From the NCBI RefSeq assembly GCF_019704555.1, contig NZ_AP024745.1, positions 5,650,501-5,714,500 on the forward strand: a DNA stretch of 64,000 nt, read 5' to 3'. The stretch is from Actinoplanes sp. L3-i22. GTDB taxonomy: Bacteria > Actinomycetota > Actinomycetes > Mycobacteriales > Micromonosporaceae. The notes beneath the pieces are model-generated. The model did no database searches. It was not told the origin of the DNA and worked only from the letters and a program-made list of their open reading frames with translations. The position numbers and the translations under genes were made by a program. Each line of letters starts with the position of its first letter. Within the stretch, counting starts at the first letter, position 1. This document shows positions 10,255-21,072 of the stretch, in pieces.

Positions 10255-10290
10255 GGGCCGTAAGCCCCTGTTCGCCGGGACCTGGGGCGG
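10255..10290. promoter_or_regulatory. DosR-box-like pair, usp / CBS-BON divergent promoter
   Basis: GGGCCGTAAGCCCC (10255-10268) matches GGGNCNNNNGNCCC at all 8 fixed bases. A half-matching 14-mer begins 22 bp later, at 10277 (GGGAC intact, right arm degenerate, 6 of 8). The region serves the divergent usp operon and the CBS-BON gene. Confidence 0.4.
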
Positions 10291-10329
10291 TCACGGTGAG
10301 AACAGGAGACGTGGAGAGGGAGGATTACC

Positions 10330-11019
10330 GTGCGGACCTGGAAGCTCGGCGATGTGATGACCCGCGACGTGGTGTCGGTCCGGGAGGACGCCACCTATCG
10401 GGAGCTGGTGGACCTGCTGGTGGAGCGGCGGATCAGCGCCGTGCCGGTGATCGACGACGTCGGGCGGGTCATCGGCGTGGTCTCCGAGGCGGACCTGCTT
10501 CGCAAGATCGAACACGATGGCGACGAGCAGCCCCGGATCTTCGAGCGGCGCCGCCGCCGGGACGAGCGGGCGAAGGCCTCGGCCCGGACGGCCGCCGGCC
10601 TGATGAGCATTCCGCCGGTGGTGGCCCCGGAGGGCATGCCGATCGCCGCGGCGGCCCGCCTGATGGAGACGCACGGGGTCAAGCGGCTGCCGGTGACCGA
10701 CGACCGCGGCCGGCTGGTCGGGATCGCGTCCCGCGGCGACCTGTTGCGCACCCACCTGCGTACGGACGAGGAGATCGGTACCGAGGTCCGGATCGGGGTG
10801 CTGCGCACGTTCCTGATCGACGAGGCCGACGGCGTCACGGTCGCGGTCACCGACGGGGTCGTCGACCTCGCCGGGAACGTCGACCGCCGGTCCTCGGCGG
10901 ACCTGGCGGAACGGCTGACCCGGAAGGTCGACGGTGTGGTCGAGGTGCGGTCCAGCCTGGGCTACGCCTTCGACGACCGGAAGTTGGACCACCCGCAGGA
11001 TCCGTTCGTGACGTACTGA
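10330..11019 (+). CDS. CBS-domain pair with C-terminal BON domain
   Basis: The 229-aa protein starts with GTG, preceded by a strong GAGGGAGGA ribosome-binding site. Two CBS motifs (about residues 8-60 and 90-145) form a Bateman module, with VMTRDVVSVREDATYRE and GVKRLPVTDDRGRLVGIAS as hallmarks. A BON domain (about 155-225) follows. CBS pairs usually bind adenine nucleotides and BON domains tend to bind membranes or periplasmic partners; no signal peptide is present here. In mycobacteria, CBS proteins such as Rv2626c are strongly DosR-induced, which fits the island. The exact ligand is unknown. Confidence 0.9.
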   Translation: MRTWKLGDVMTRDVVSVREDATYRELVDLLVERRISAVPVIDDVGRVIGVVSEADLLRKIEHDGDEQPRIFERRRRRDERAKASARTAAGLMSIPPVVAPEGMPIAAAARLMETHGVKRLPVTDDRGRLVGIASRGDLLRTHLRTDEEIGTEVRIGVLRTFLIDEADGVTVAVTDGVVDLAGNVDRRSSADLAERLTRKVDGVVEVRSSLGYAFDDRKLDHPQDPFVTY

Positions 11020-11031
11020 GGAGCACCGGGC

Positions 11032-11217
11032 TCAGGAAGCCGCCTCGATCCGCGCGGTGGGCCCGGGAATGATCAGCGTGGTGTGGTCGTTGTCCAGCCA
11101 CCGGACCCGGTAGGGCGGGTGCCCGCCGGCCCGGCCCACCGCGGTGATGACGCCTTCCCGCCGGTGGCCGTGGGGGCCGTCCACTTCGATGACGATCCGG
11201 TCGCCCGTCCTGGCCAT
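11032..11217 (-). CDS. DUF1918 small protein
   Basis: The 61-aa protein begins MARTGDRIVIE and has the DUF1918 features: a basic N-terminus, a GHRREGVITAV element and a YRVRWLDN motif near residues 42-49, with an SH3-like beta-barrel pattern. The ATG at 11217 has AGAGG at 7-bp spacing; ATG at 11220 is an alternative. It converges on the CBS-BON gene with a 12-bp gap and is transcribed away from ppdK. DUF1918 proteins are common in actinobacteria and several mycobacterial ones are stress-induced. Their molecular function is not known. Confidence 0.88.
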   Translation of the reverse strand: MARTGDRIVIEVDGPHGHRREGVITAVGRAGGHPPYRVRWLDNDHTTLIIPGPTARIEAAS

Positions 11218-11293
11218 CATGATGCCTCTCCCGTCTCGTTCGTGACCGCGGTCCCCGTCCTCCCATTGGACGCCCGGGCGCGGCGAGGGAACA

Positions 11294-11329
11294 GGGCTTC
11301 CGGACCCGCCGGGGCGGGCCGGCGGCCCT
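11294..11329. promoter_or_regulatory. DosR-box-like pair, DUF1918 / ppdK divergent promoter
   Basis: Two 14-mers, GGGCTTCCGGACCC (11294-11307) and GGGCCGGCGGCCCT (11316-11329), each match GGGNCNNNNGNCCC at 7 of 8 fixed bases and start 22 bp apart. The second also contains a perfect GGGCC-GGC-GGCCC inverted repeat. This is the same spacing as upstream of adhE and in the usp/CBS region. Confidence 0.38.
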
Positions 11330-11402
11330 ACTCGGTGGGGACGCCCGCGGACTAGCAAGGAGGGGAGAAGGCGAACCGCGAGCGAGCGAGGGTGGGATTC
11401 AG

Positions 11403-14018
11403 GTGTCTGGATACGTCTACGACTTCGGTGACGGCAACAAGGACCTCAAGGACCTGCTCGGCGGCAAGGGTGCGAACCTCGCCGAGATGACCCGGATGGG
11501 CCTGCCGGTGCCGCCCGGGTTCATCATCAGCACCGAGGCGTGCCGGGCCTATCTGCGCTCGGGGGCGATGCCGGCCGGTCTGCTCAGCGAGGTGGAGGAA
11601 CATCTGCAGGCCTTGGAAGCCGGCCTCGGCAAGCGCTTCGGCGACCAGAAGGATCCGTTGCTGCTCTCGGTGCGCTCCGGTGCCGCGTTCTCGATGCCGG
11701 GGATGATGGAGACGATCCTGGACATCGGCCTCAACGACCGCAGCGTGACCGGCCTGGCTCAGCAGAGCGGCGACGAGCGGTTCGCCTGGGACTCCTACCG
11801 GCGCCTGATCCAGATGTTCGGCCGGACGGTGTTCGACATTCCGGCCGAGGCGTTCGGGTCCGAGCCGGGGGACGAGCCGCGGGACCTGGTCGAGACGTAC
11901 AAGAAAGTCTTTGAGACGCAGACCGGCCAGGTCTTCCCGCAGGCCCCGCACGAACAGCTGTTCCTGGCGATCGGGGCGGTCTTCCGGTCGTGGAACGCCG
12001 AACGGGCGGTGCTCTACCGCCGGCGCGAGCGCATCCCGCAGGACCTGGGCACCGCGGTCAACGTGATGGCGATGGTCTTCGGCAATCGCGGCGACGACTC
12101 CGGGACCGGGGTGGCGTTCACCCGGGATCCGGCCACCGGACGGCGCGGCAGCTACGGCGACTACCTGCGGAACGCCCAGGGCGAGGACGTGGTCGCCGGC
12201 ATCCGCAACACGATGTCCCTGGGCGAACTGGCCGACGTCGACTCGGTGAGCTACGCGCAGCTGCTGTCGATCATGGAGAGGCTGGAGCAGCGCTACCGCG
12301 ACCTGTGCGACATCGAGTTCACCATCGAGCACGGCAAGCTCTGGATGCTGCAGACCCGGGTCGGCAAGCGCACCCCGGCCGCCGCCTTCGTGATCGCCGC
12401 CCAGCTCGTCGAGGAGGGTGCGATCACGCTCGACGAGGCGCTGCGGCGGGTCACCGGCGAACAGCTGGCCCAGCTGATGTTCCCGAGCTTCGACGAGAGC
12501 GCCGCCCCGGAGCCGCTGACCACCGGGGTACCGGCCTCGCCCGGCGCCGCGGTCGGCGCCCTGGTCTTCGACTCCGCGGCCGCCGCCGCCGCGGACGGGC
12601 CGGTCATCCTGGTCCGCCGGGAGACCAACCCGGACGACCTGCCCGGCATGATCGCCGCCCAGGGCGTCCTGACCGCCCGCGGCGGCAAGACCTCGCACGC
12701 CGCCGTGGTCGCCCGCGGCATGGGCAAGACCTGCGTGTGCGGCGCCGAGGAGATCCGGATCGGGCCGGACTCGTTCACCGTCGGCGACCGGACCGTGCGG
12801 GCCGGCGAGGTGATCTCGATCGACGGGGCGAACGGCCGGGTCTACCCCGGCCCGGTGCCGGTGCACGCCTCCGAGGTGGTGCGCTACTTCGAGGGCGAGG
12901 CGAGCGCGTACGGCGATCCGCTGCTGTCCGCGATCGAGCGCCTGATGACCCACGCCGATCACGTCGCCCGGCTCGGCGTGCACGCCAATGCCGACACCGG
13001 CGCGGACGCGGCCCGGGCCCGCCGGTTCGGCGCCACCGGGGTCGGCCTGTGCCGCACCGAGCACATGTTCCTCGGCGACCGCCGGGTCCTGGTCGAGCGG
13101 CTGATCCTGGCCGGGACCGAGGCCGAGCGCGACGACGCGCTGGCGGCCCTGCTGCCGCTGCAGCGCGCCGACTTCGAACAGCTGCTGACGGCCATGGACG
13201 GGCTGCCGGTGACCATCCGGCTGATCGATCCGCCGCTGCACGAGTTCCTGCCGCCGCTGGCGGAGCTGACCGCCCGGGTCGCCCGGGCCGAGGCGCTCGG
13301 CGAGGACGCCGGGCACGCCGGGGTGCTGCTCAACGCGGTCCGCCGGATGCACGAGTCGAATCCGATGCTGGGCCTGCGCGGCGTACGGCTCGGTCTGGTG
13401 ATTCCCGGCCTGTTCGCGATGCAGGTCCGCGCGGTGGCGCAGGCCGCCGCGGCCCGGGTCGCCGCGGGCGGTGACCCCCGGCCGGAGATCATGGTGCCGC
13501 TGGTCGGCACGGTTCAGGAGCTCGAGATCGTCCGGGCGGAGGCCGAGTCGGTCCTCGCCTCGGTCCCGGGCGCCCCGCCGATCCGGATCGGCACCATGAT
13601 CGAGGTGCCCCGGGCCGCGCTGACCGCCGGGCAGATCGCGGCCGCCGCGGACTTCTTCTCCTTCGGCACCAACGATCTCACCCAGATGACCTGGGGCTTC
13701 TCCCGCGACGACGTGGAGGGCGCGTTCTTCGGCCGCTACCTGGAGCTGGGGGTCTTCGCGTCCTCGCCGTTCGAGACGCTGGACCGGGACGGCGTCGGCG
13801 AACTGGTGCGGATCGCGGTGGAGCGTGGCCGCGCCGCCCGGCCCGGGCTGACCGCCGGCGTCTGCGGCGAGCACGGCGGCGATCCCGCCTCGGTGCGGTT
13901 CTTCCACGACGCCGGCCTCGACTACGTCTCGTGCTCGCCGTTCCGGGTGCCGGTCGCGCGGCTGGAGGCGGGCCGGGCCGCGGTAGCCGCCGGCACGACC
14001 GGTTCGGACAGCCGATAG
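11403..14018 (+). CDS. ppdK: Pyruvate, phosphate dikinase
   Basis: The 871-aa protein is full length. An N-terminal ATP-grasp domain (GGKGANLAEMTRMGLPVPPG) is followed by the swivelling phosphohistidine domain with catalytic H432 in TSHAAVVARGMGKTCVCG. The C-terminal PEP/pyruvate barrel has C821 in TAGVCGEHGG. It interconverts ATP, phosphate and pyruvate with AMP, PPi and phosphoenolpyruvate. In slow or oxygen-limited cells it allows gluconeogenesis or PPi-linked energy use. The start is GTG at 11403. A small membrane protein and the DosS-like kinase follow on the same strand, so all may be one unit, and the upstream region has a DosR-box-like pair. Confidence 0.96.
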   Translation: MSGYVYDFGDGNKDLKDLLGGKGANLAEMTRMGLPVPPGFIISTEACRAYLRSGAMPAGLLSEVEEHLQALEAGLGKRFGDQKDPLLLSVRSGAAFSMPGMMETILDIGLNDRSVTGLAQQSGDERFAWDSYRRLIQMFGRTVFDIPAEAFGSEPGDEPRDLVETYKKVFETQTGQVFPQAPHEQLFLAIGAVFRSWNAERAVLYRRRERIPQDLGTAVNVMAMVFGNRGDDSGTGVAFTRDPATGRRGSYGDYLRNAQGEDVVAGIRNTMSLGELADVDSVSYAQLLSIMERLEQRYRDLCDIEFTIEHGKLWMLQTRVGKRTPAAAFVIAAQLVEEGAITLDEALRRVTGEQLAQLMFPSFDESAAPEPLTTGVPASPGAAVGALVFDSAAAAAADGPVILVRRETNPDDLPGMIAAQGVLTARGGKTSHAAVVARGMGKTCVCGAEEIRIGPDSFTVGDRTVRAGEVISIDGANGRVYPGPVPVHASEVVRYFEGEASAYGDPLLSAIERLMTHADHVARLGVHANADTGADAARARRFGATGVGLCRTEHMFLGDRRVLVERLILAGTEAERDDALAALLPLQRADFEQLLTAMDGLPVTIRLIDPPLHEFLPPLAELTARVARAEALGEDAGHAGVLLNAVRRMHESNPMLGLRGVRLGLVIPGLFAMQVRAVAQAAAARVAAGGDPRPEIMVPLVGTVQELEIVRAEAESVLASVPGAPPIRIGTMIEVPRAALTAGQIAAAADFFSFGTNDLTQMTWGFSRDDVEGAFFGRYLELGVFASSPFETLDRDGVGELVRIAVERGRAARPGLTAGVCGEHGGDPASVRFFHDAGLDYVSCSPFRVPVARLEAGRAAVAAGTTGSDSR

Positions 14019-14027
14019 GAGCGGGCG

Positions 14028-14393
14028 ATGACCACGACATACGACGGGCGGCCGGGGACGGCCGCCCCGGAGGGCCGGATCACGGTCCTTCCGGTGACCG
14101 ACGGCGATCGCGCGGTCGGGGCCTGGATCGTCGGCCCGGACACCGCGGTCTACCGCCCGGTCGTGGACCTCGACCGGCTGGCCGGGGCGGTCCTGGCGGC
14201 GGTCGGCGCGGTGGTCGTCGCGGTGGCCGTGACCACGGCGGCGACCCGGCGCCGGCCGGCCATCGGCGCGGTCACGATGGGTCCCGGCGGCTGGGTCAGC
14301 GTCAAGCGCACCGGCTGCCCCCCGCTCCGCCCGGCCGGGCATCGTCCCTGGTGGGCCCGCCTGCTCGGGGCGTATCGCGTGACCCCGGAGTGA
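14028..14393 (+). CDS. Small single-span membrane protein, unknown
   Basis: The 121-aa protein lies 9 bp downstream of ppdK, with ATG at 14028 preceded by GGAGCGGGCG, so it is probably co-transcribed. An acidic N-terminal part (residues 1-48) leads to one clear transmembrane helix (about 49-70, LAGAVLAAVGAVVVAVAVTT). A basic cytoplasmic-looking tail follows with GPGGWVSVKRTG and paired Trp near the end. I do not recognise a family. Its position between ppdK and the sensor kinase suggests a membrane stress protein of the same regulon; this is inference only. Confidence 0.75.
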   Translation: MTTTYDGRPGTAAPEGRITVLPVTDGDRAVGAWIVGPDTAVYRPVVDLDRLAGAVLAAVGAVVVAVAVTTAATRRRPAIGAVTMGPGGWVSVKRTGCPPLRPAGHRPWWARLLGAYRVTPE

Positions 14394-14438
14394 ATCGTCC
14401 CGGCCCGGTCCGTTCCAGAGTGGAGGCCGCGCCAGTAG

Positions 14439-16172
<1,734 letters not shown>

Positions 16173-16260
16173 CCCGGCCGGGGGAGTCGTCCGGCACTGA
16201 CCGGCAGCGCCCGGCGGGCCGACGATGGAGGTGCGAAAGAAAAAAGAGAGGAGCACTTCC

Positions 16261-16488
16261 ATGATGTACGACTATCCGCACGTCATGTCGATGGGATCGG
16301 GCTGGGCCGTGATCGTCGTGTCGCTCCTTCTCGCGATCGCCGTCGCCGCCGTGGTGGCCGCCTGGCCGGCGCGCCGCGGGAGCGGCTCCGGGCCCGAGCG
16401 GGTGCTGGCCGACCGGTTCGCCCGTGGCGAGATCGACGCGGAGGAGTACGAGCAGCGCCTGCGCACCCTGCAGATCTCCCGGCGCTGA
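16261..16488 (+). CDS. Small SHOCT-domain membrane protein
   Basis: The 75-aa protein has one N-terminal transmembrane helix (about residues 13-36) and a C-terminal SHOCT motif, RVLADRFARGEIDAEEYEQR, at about 45-64. The ATG at 16261 follows GAGAGGAG with about 7-bp spacing; an upstream in-frame ATG at 16225 has no such site. SHOCT modules sit at the ends of many small membrane proteins and are thought to aid oligomerisation. It lies between the sensor kinase and the nitroreductase, 11 bp from the latter, so it probably shares their transcript. Confidence 0.88.
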   Translation: MMYDYPHVMSMGSGWAVIVVSLLLAIAVAAVVAAWPARRGSGSGPERVLADRFARGEIDAEEYEQRLRTLQISRR

Positions 16489-16499
16489 GGGGAGGCACG

Positions 16500-17501
16500 A
16501 TGAGCCCGTCGTTCGTCCCACCGTCGCGGGGCGTCCTCGACGACTGCGTGCGCCTGGCCACCACCGCGCCGTCGCTGCACAACAGCCAGCCGTGGAAGTT
16601 CCGGGTCACGCCGCCGGAGGTCGAGGTGTACGCCGACCCGGGGCGCCACCTGCCGGTGATCGACCCGGCTGGCCGTGAGCACCTGATCAGCGTCGGCGCG
16701 GCCGTGTTCACGTTGCGTCTCGCGATGCGCCGGGCCGGGTACGACGTCCGGTGCGACCTGCTCCCCGACCCGGCGGATCCGGCCCTGGCCGCCCGGGTCA
16801 CCGCGGGCCGGGTGACGCCGGTCGACCAGCTCACCGAGCAGCTGGCCGCGGCGATCCCGCACCGGCACACCAACCGCTCGCCGTTCGCCGACGTCGCGGT
16901 GCCGGCGGGCGCCGTCGATCGCCTGCGGTCCGCGGCCCGCCGCGAGGGCGCGACGCTGACCGTCGCCGGCCCGGTGGCCCGCGACGCCATCCTGGGCCTG
17001 GCCCGGGCCGCCGACCGCCGGCTGCGGGAACGCCCGCACTACGCCGACGAGCTGCGCCGATGGACCGGGCAGAACGCCCGTCACGACGGCGTGCCGGTCT
17101 GGGCGGCGGCCCCGTGGGACGCCCTGGAGATCATGCCGATGCGGGACTTCGTCCCGGTGGGGCCGGGGCCCCGGCCGCGCGAGCCGTTCGAGCCGCATCC
17201 GACGATCATGGTGCTGGCCACCGCGGGTGACACCCGGGCGGACTGGTTGCGGGCCGGGATGGCGCTGCAACGGGTGCTGCTGACCGCGACCTGGCTCGGC
17301 CTGGCCACCACGCCGATCAGCCAGCCGGTCGAGGTGGCGGCGGTGCGATCGGTGCTCGGCCGGACGCCGGCGCAGATGGTCCTGCGGGTCGGCTACGGGC
17401 GGGTGTCCGGGCGTACCCCGCGCCGCCCGCTGTCCGAGGTGTTGCTGCCCGCCGGGCCGAGCCGGGTGACGGCCACCGGCAATGGGGACGAACGGCCCTG
17501 A
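16500..17501 (+). CDS. Acg-family nitroreductase-like protein
   Basis: The 333-aa protein resembles the mycobacterial Acg group (Rv2032, Rv3127, Rv3131). It has the N-terminal CVRLATTAPSLHNSQPWKF motif, a middle HRHTNRSPF element and the late ALQRVLLTATWLGLATTPI stretch. Acg proteins are nitroreductase folds that appear to bind FMN while lacking part of the usual active site, and they are DosR targets. Catalysis is therefore uncertain and flavin storage or sequestration has been proposed for the family. The ATG follows GGGGAGG of the preceding gap. It adds to the DosR-regulon-like character of the island. Confidence 0.9.
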   Translation: MSPSFVPPSRGVLDDCVRLATTAPSLHNSQPWKFRVTPPEVEVYADPGRHLPVIDPAGREHLISVGAAVFTLRLAMRRAGYDVRCDLLPDPADPALAARVTAGRVTPVDQLTEQLAAAIPHRHTNRSPFADVAVPAGAVDRLRSAARREGATLTVAGPVARDAILGLARAADRRLRERPHYADELRRWTGQNARHDGVPVWAAAPWDALEIMPMRDFVPVGPGPRPREPFEPHPTIMVLATAGDTRADWLRAGMALQRVLLTATWLGLATTPISQPVEVAAVRSVLGRTPAQMVLRVGYGRVSGRTPRRPLSEVLLPAGPSRVTATGNGDERP

Positions 17502-17558
17502 CCGGTTGGCGGCCGGTGCGCGACGGTGGGACGGACGAGACAACCTCCGGGAGGTGTC

Positions 17559-18227
17559 ATGACCCGATATCCGGTACACGTCGAGGCACACCGTGACGAG
17601 CAGTTGAGCCGATGGCTCTGGCTGGTGAAATGGCTGCTGCTGATCCCGCACGTGGTGATCCTGGCGTTCCTGTGGCTCGGCCTGATCGTCGCGACCCTCG
17701 TCGCCTACCTCGCCGTGCTGTTCACCGGCCGCTACCCGGCCGGGCTCCGCGCCTACAACCTGGGTGTCCTGCGCTGGTCCTGGCGGGTCGGCTACTACGG
17801 CTACTACGCGCTGGGCACCGACCGGTACCCGCCGTTCACCCTGGCCGAGGTGCCGGACTACCCGGCCCGGCTGGCGGTCGAGGAGTCCGCGCCGCCACCG
17901 CGCTGGCTGCCGCTGGTGGCCTGGCTGTTCGCGATCCCGCACGGCCTCCTGCTCGGCGCGCTGGCCGGCGCCGGCACCCACCACTACGACGACACCTCGG
18001 TGACCGCCCGGCCGGTGAGCTTCGTCAGCCTGGTCCTGCTGGTCGTGGTGGTGAGCCTGCTGTTCACCGGGCGGTACCCGCAGGGCCTCTACGACCTGCT
18101 GGTCGGTATCGCCCGCTGGAACTTCCGGGTCGCCGCCTACCTGACCCTGCTCACCACCGTCTACCCACCGTTCCGCCTGGACCAGGGCGAACACGAACCG
18201 GGCGAGGCCGCCGACCCGGCCGGCTGA
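17559..18227 (+). CDS. DUF4389 membrane protein with two repeats
   Basis: The 222-aa integral membrane protein contains two copies of the DUF4389 unit: LFTGRYPAGLRAYNLGVLRW at about residues 55-74 and LFTGRYPQGLYDLLVGIARW at about 167-186. Each is followed by a YPPF motif. Hydrophobic helices flank both repeats, giving about four spans. The ATG at 17559 is preceded by GGGAGGT. DUF4389 has no known reaction. Homologues are often near other stress genes in mycobacteria and related actinobacteria. It closes the dormancy-like island, and its TGA abuts the stop of the convergent neighbour (TGATCA). Confidence 0.88.
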   Translation: MTRYPVHVEAHRDEQLSRWLWLVKWLLLIPHVVILAFLWLGLIVATLVAYLAVLFTGRYPAGLRAYNLGVLRWSWRVGYYGYYALGTDRYPPFTLAEVPDYPARLAVEESAPPPRWLPLVAWLFAIPHGLLLGALAGAGTHHYDDTSVTARPVSFVSLVLLVVVVSLLFTGRYPQGLYDLLVGIARWNFRVAAYLTLLTTVYPPFRLDQGEHEPGEAADPAG

Positions 18228-19307
18228 TCAGGCCCCCAGCCGGCGGATCGCGGCCTCGTCCCACTCGATGCCGGCGCCCGGCCGCTCCGGGACCAGGACC
18301 TGCCCGTCACGGACCTGGACCGGCGCGGCCAGGACCGGCCGCGCGTGGTCCAGGTACTCCAGATACCCGGCGCCCGGGGTGACCGCCAGCAGGTGTGCGC
18401 TGAACTCCGGGAACGTGTGGCTGGAGGCGGGCAGGCTGGCCGCGTCGGCGAGGGCCATGGCCCGCAGCCAGCCGGTCACCCCGCCGATCTTCATCACGTC
18501 CAGCATCACGTGGTCGCTGGCCCCGGCCGCGATGCTCTTGGCCAGGTCGCGCGGGCCCCACCAGTTCTCGCCCAGCTGGATCGGGGTGACCGCGGCGGCG
18601 GCGATCCGGGCGTGCCCGGCGAAGTCCTCGGCGGTGGTCGGCTCCTCGATCCAGTACAGGCCCTCGTGGTCGAGCGCCCGGGCCCGCTCGATCGCCTCGC
18701 CGACCGTGAGGCTCTGGTTGTAGTCGACCATCAGCCGCGCGGCCGGCCCGACGACCGCGCGCAGCGCCCGGATCACCTCCAGGTCCCCGGCGAGGGGCCG
18801 GCCGCCGACCTTCACCTTGACCGCGGTGAACCCGGCGGCGACGAGTTCCTCCGCCTCCGCGACGGCGGCGCGGACCGCCATCCCGCGCAGCGACGCGTAC
18901 GCGTCAACCGGCCCCGGCTCCCCGCCGAGCAGCGTCACGAGCGGCAGCCCGGCGGCGACCGCGCGCGCGTCCCACAGCGCCATGTCGATCCCGGCCATCG
19001 CCATCCCGGTCAGCCCCTGGGCCCCGGCCAGGCGGAACATCGCGTGCATCCGCCGGTGGACCGGCACCGGCGCGGCGGTGCCCCCGGCCAGCTCCGCGCC
19101 GACGGCGGTGACCAGACCGGCCAGCGGGCCGAGCGCCAGCGGCGTGTAACACCGCACGTACGAGCGCCCGACGACCCCTTCCCGGGTACGGACGTCGATC
19201 AGCACCAGCGGAGTGGTCGCCATGACGCCGCTCGCGGTCTCCACCGGCCGCTCCAGCGGCAGGTCGACCGCCCGCGCGACGACGGTCTCCACGGTGAGCG
19301 AGTCCAT
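18228..19307 (-). CDS. Enolase-superfamily enzyme, mandelate racemase-like
   Basis: The 359-aa protein is a member of the mandelate racemase/muconate lactonizing group. The KxK base motif appears in AVKVKVGG (about residues 165-172). Metal ligands are found in MVDYNQS, WIEEPT and LGENW. A conserved Asp lies in LDVMKIGG, and the general-base His in SSHTFPE near residue 298. This KxK plus His/Asp pattern is that of the MR subgroup, which acts on alpha-hydroxy acids such as mandelate or sugar acids. Its substrate cannot be fixed. It stands alone on the minus strand, back to back with the DUF4389 stop, with an ATG at 19307 and AGGAGGAT just upstream. Confidence 0.9.
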   Translation of the reverse strand: MDSLTVETVVARAVDLPLERPVETASGVMATTPLVLIDVRTREGVVGRSYVRCYTPLALGPLAGLVTAVGAELAGGTAAPVPVHRRMHAMFRLAGAQGLTGMAMAGIDMALWDARAVAAGLPLVTLLGGEPGPVDAYASLRGMAVRAAVAEAEELVAAGFTAVKVKVGGRPLAGDLEVIRALRAVVGPAARLMVDYNQSLTVGEAIERARALDHEGLYWIEEPTTAEDFAGHARIAAAAVTPIQLGENWWGPRDLAKSIAAGASDHVMLDVMKIGGVTGWLRAMALADAASLPASSHTFPEFSAHLLAVTPGAGYLEYLDHARPVLAAPVQVRDGQVLVPERPGAGIEWDEAAIRRLGA

Positions 19308-19416
19308 GATCCTCCTCCGCTGTCCTGGTACGGCAACGGTCAGTTTGCCCGGTTCCGCGGGTGTGGCGCTGTCCCGGAGGGCTTGAACCGCCGCCCCGCG
19401 TGCCGATCAGGTCTCC

Positions 19417-20895
19417 GTGAGCAACCGGCTGCTGACGCGGATCGCCGTCATCGTGCTGACAGGGATCGCCCTGCAGCTGGTGCTGCCGTTCCTGTCGGAG
19501 CGCGCCGGCCTGATCCTGGCCTGCCTGCCGATCGCGATCGCCGGCTGCTACTCGGCGGTCGGCTTCCGCCGGCAGGCCCGGGCGAACCGGGGCCGGCAGC
19601 GGATCGGGCTGATGCTCGGCGCCGGATCGGGCGGCCTGCTGGGCCTCTCGTACCTGCTCTACACGCTGGACGCGGTGCTGAACGGCGTGGCGCTGATCAA
19701 CGGCGCGGCCAGCGCCACCAGCATCGGGGCCGCGGTGGTCGCGGTGCCGGCGATCCTGGTCGCGGTGCCCCCGTTCCCGAACCGGCTGGCCCGGGTCACC
19801 TACGTCATCGACGTCACCACGGTGACCGGCGCCATCTTCGCGACGTCGTGGCAGTCCGTCCTCGAACCGGTGGCGAGCCGCCTGGACACCGGCGCCCGGG
19901 CGATCTTCCTGATCACGATCATGCCCGAGGTGATCGCCGCCGCGCTGGCGCTGATGCTGATGTCGCGCCCGGCGGCCGGCCGATATCGATCAATGCGTCT
20001 GCTGGCCGCCGGCCTGGCCACGTTCGCGCTCGCCGCGATCATCAGCACCCACAATCATGGGTACGGCCTCGCCTGGTACGCCAACGGGCTCGGGGCCGTC
20101 TACTTCACCGCCGGCCTGATCGTCGGGCTGGCCAGTCAGACCATGGTCACGCCGAACGAGGCCGCGGACACCGGGGACGCCGAGCCGATCGCCGGCTCGT
20201 GGAGCATCCTGCCCTACCTGCCGGTCACCGTGGCCCTGCTCTCGGTGGCCGTTCCGTACGTACACACTGGGTCGTTGAGTCCGGTTCTGGTCTGGACCTT
20301 GTTGTCGACCTCGGTGCTCGCGATGCTGCGGCAGTTCCTCAACCTGCTCGCGGTCAAGGCCCTGATCACGGACCTGGAGGACCAGCGGCAGCGCCTCGAT
20401 CACCAGGCGCATCACGACGTGCTGACCGGGCTGCCGAACCGGGCCGCCTTCTACACGATCGCGCCCGCCGTGCTGGAGCGGGCCCGGCCCGGGACCTGCA
20501 CCGCCGTACTGTTGCTGGATCTCGATGGTTTCAAGATCATTAACGATACGTACGGTCACGCGGCCGGTGACGCCCTGCTGGTCGAAGCGGGCGCCCGGAT
20601 CAGCGGCGCGCTCCGCCCGCAGGACACCGTGGCCCGCCTCGGCGGCGACGAGTTCGCGATCGTGATCACCGACGTGCCGGACCGGGCCGACGTGCCGGCC
20701 ACCGGCGACCGCATCCTCGAACAGCTCGCCCAGCCGATGACGATCGGCGGGGTGACCCTGTTTCCCCGCGGCAGCGTCGGCATCAGCCTGGCCGACGGCC
20801 CCGGCCACGACATCGAGCGCCTGCTGCACGAGGCGGACCTGGCCCTCTACGCCGCCAAGGCGGCCGGCAAGGGCGTCGCCCGCCTGGCCGGCTGA
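19417..20895 (+). CDS. Membrane-anchored diguanylate cyclase
   Basis: The 492-aa protein has about nine or ten N-terminal hydrophobic segments (residues 1-310) and a C-terminal GGDEF domain. The active-site motif is intact (RLGGDEFAIVI), and the inhibitory I-site RxxD is present as RPQD exactly five residues before GGDEF. An active cyclase with product feedback is therefore expected, making c-di-GMP from GTP. The start is GTG at 19417; no strong ribosome-binding site is evident. The membrane part resembles the MASE-like sensory regions of actinobacterial cyclases. The signal is unknown. A hairpin follows the gene. Confidence 0.92.
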   Translation: MSNRLLTRIAVIVLTGIALQLVLPFLSERAGLILACLPIAIAGCYSAVGFRRQARANRGRQRIGLMLGAGSGGLLGLSYLLYTLDAVLNGVALINGAASATSIGAAVVAVPAILVAVPPFPNRLARVTYVIDVTTVTGAIFATSWQSVLEPVASRLDTGARAIFLITIMPEVIAAALALMLMSRPAAGRYRSMRLLAAGLATFALAAIISTHNHGYGLAWYANGLGAVYFTAGLIVGLASQTMVTPNEAADTGDAEPIAGSWSILPYLPVTVALLSVAVPYVHTGSLSPVLVWTLLSTSVLAMLRQFLNLLAVKALITDLEDQRQRLDHQAHHDVLTGLPNRAAFYTIAPAVLERARPGTCTAVLLLDLDGFKIINDTYGHAAGDALLVEAGARISGALRPQDTVARLGGDEFAIVITDVPDRADVPATGDRILEQLAQPMTIGGVTLFPRGSVGISLADGPGHDIERLLHEADLALYAAKAAGKGVARLAG

Positions 20896-20900
20896 CCCCC

Positions 20901-20921
20901 GGTCGCCGGCCCCGGGCGACC
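20901..20921 (+). terminator. Hairpin after the diguanylate cyclase
   Basis: GGTCGCC (20901-20907) pairs with GGCGACC (20915-20921) over a 7-nt loop, 5 bp after the stop. There is no U-tract, as is usual in GC-rich actinobacteria. Confidence 0.5.
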
Positions 20922-21072
20922 CCGGCCGGCCACTGTCGCACCACGTGGCCGGGCTGTCCCGGAAGGCGGCCCGGTTTCCGGGCGGCCGCGGTCACGCCCA
21001 GCTCGCACAGCGCCATCACTGAAGTCATGCTGCTGAGCGGGCCGACGATTCGTTCGACCCAGCCGCGTGCCG

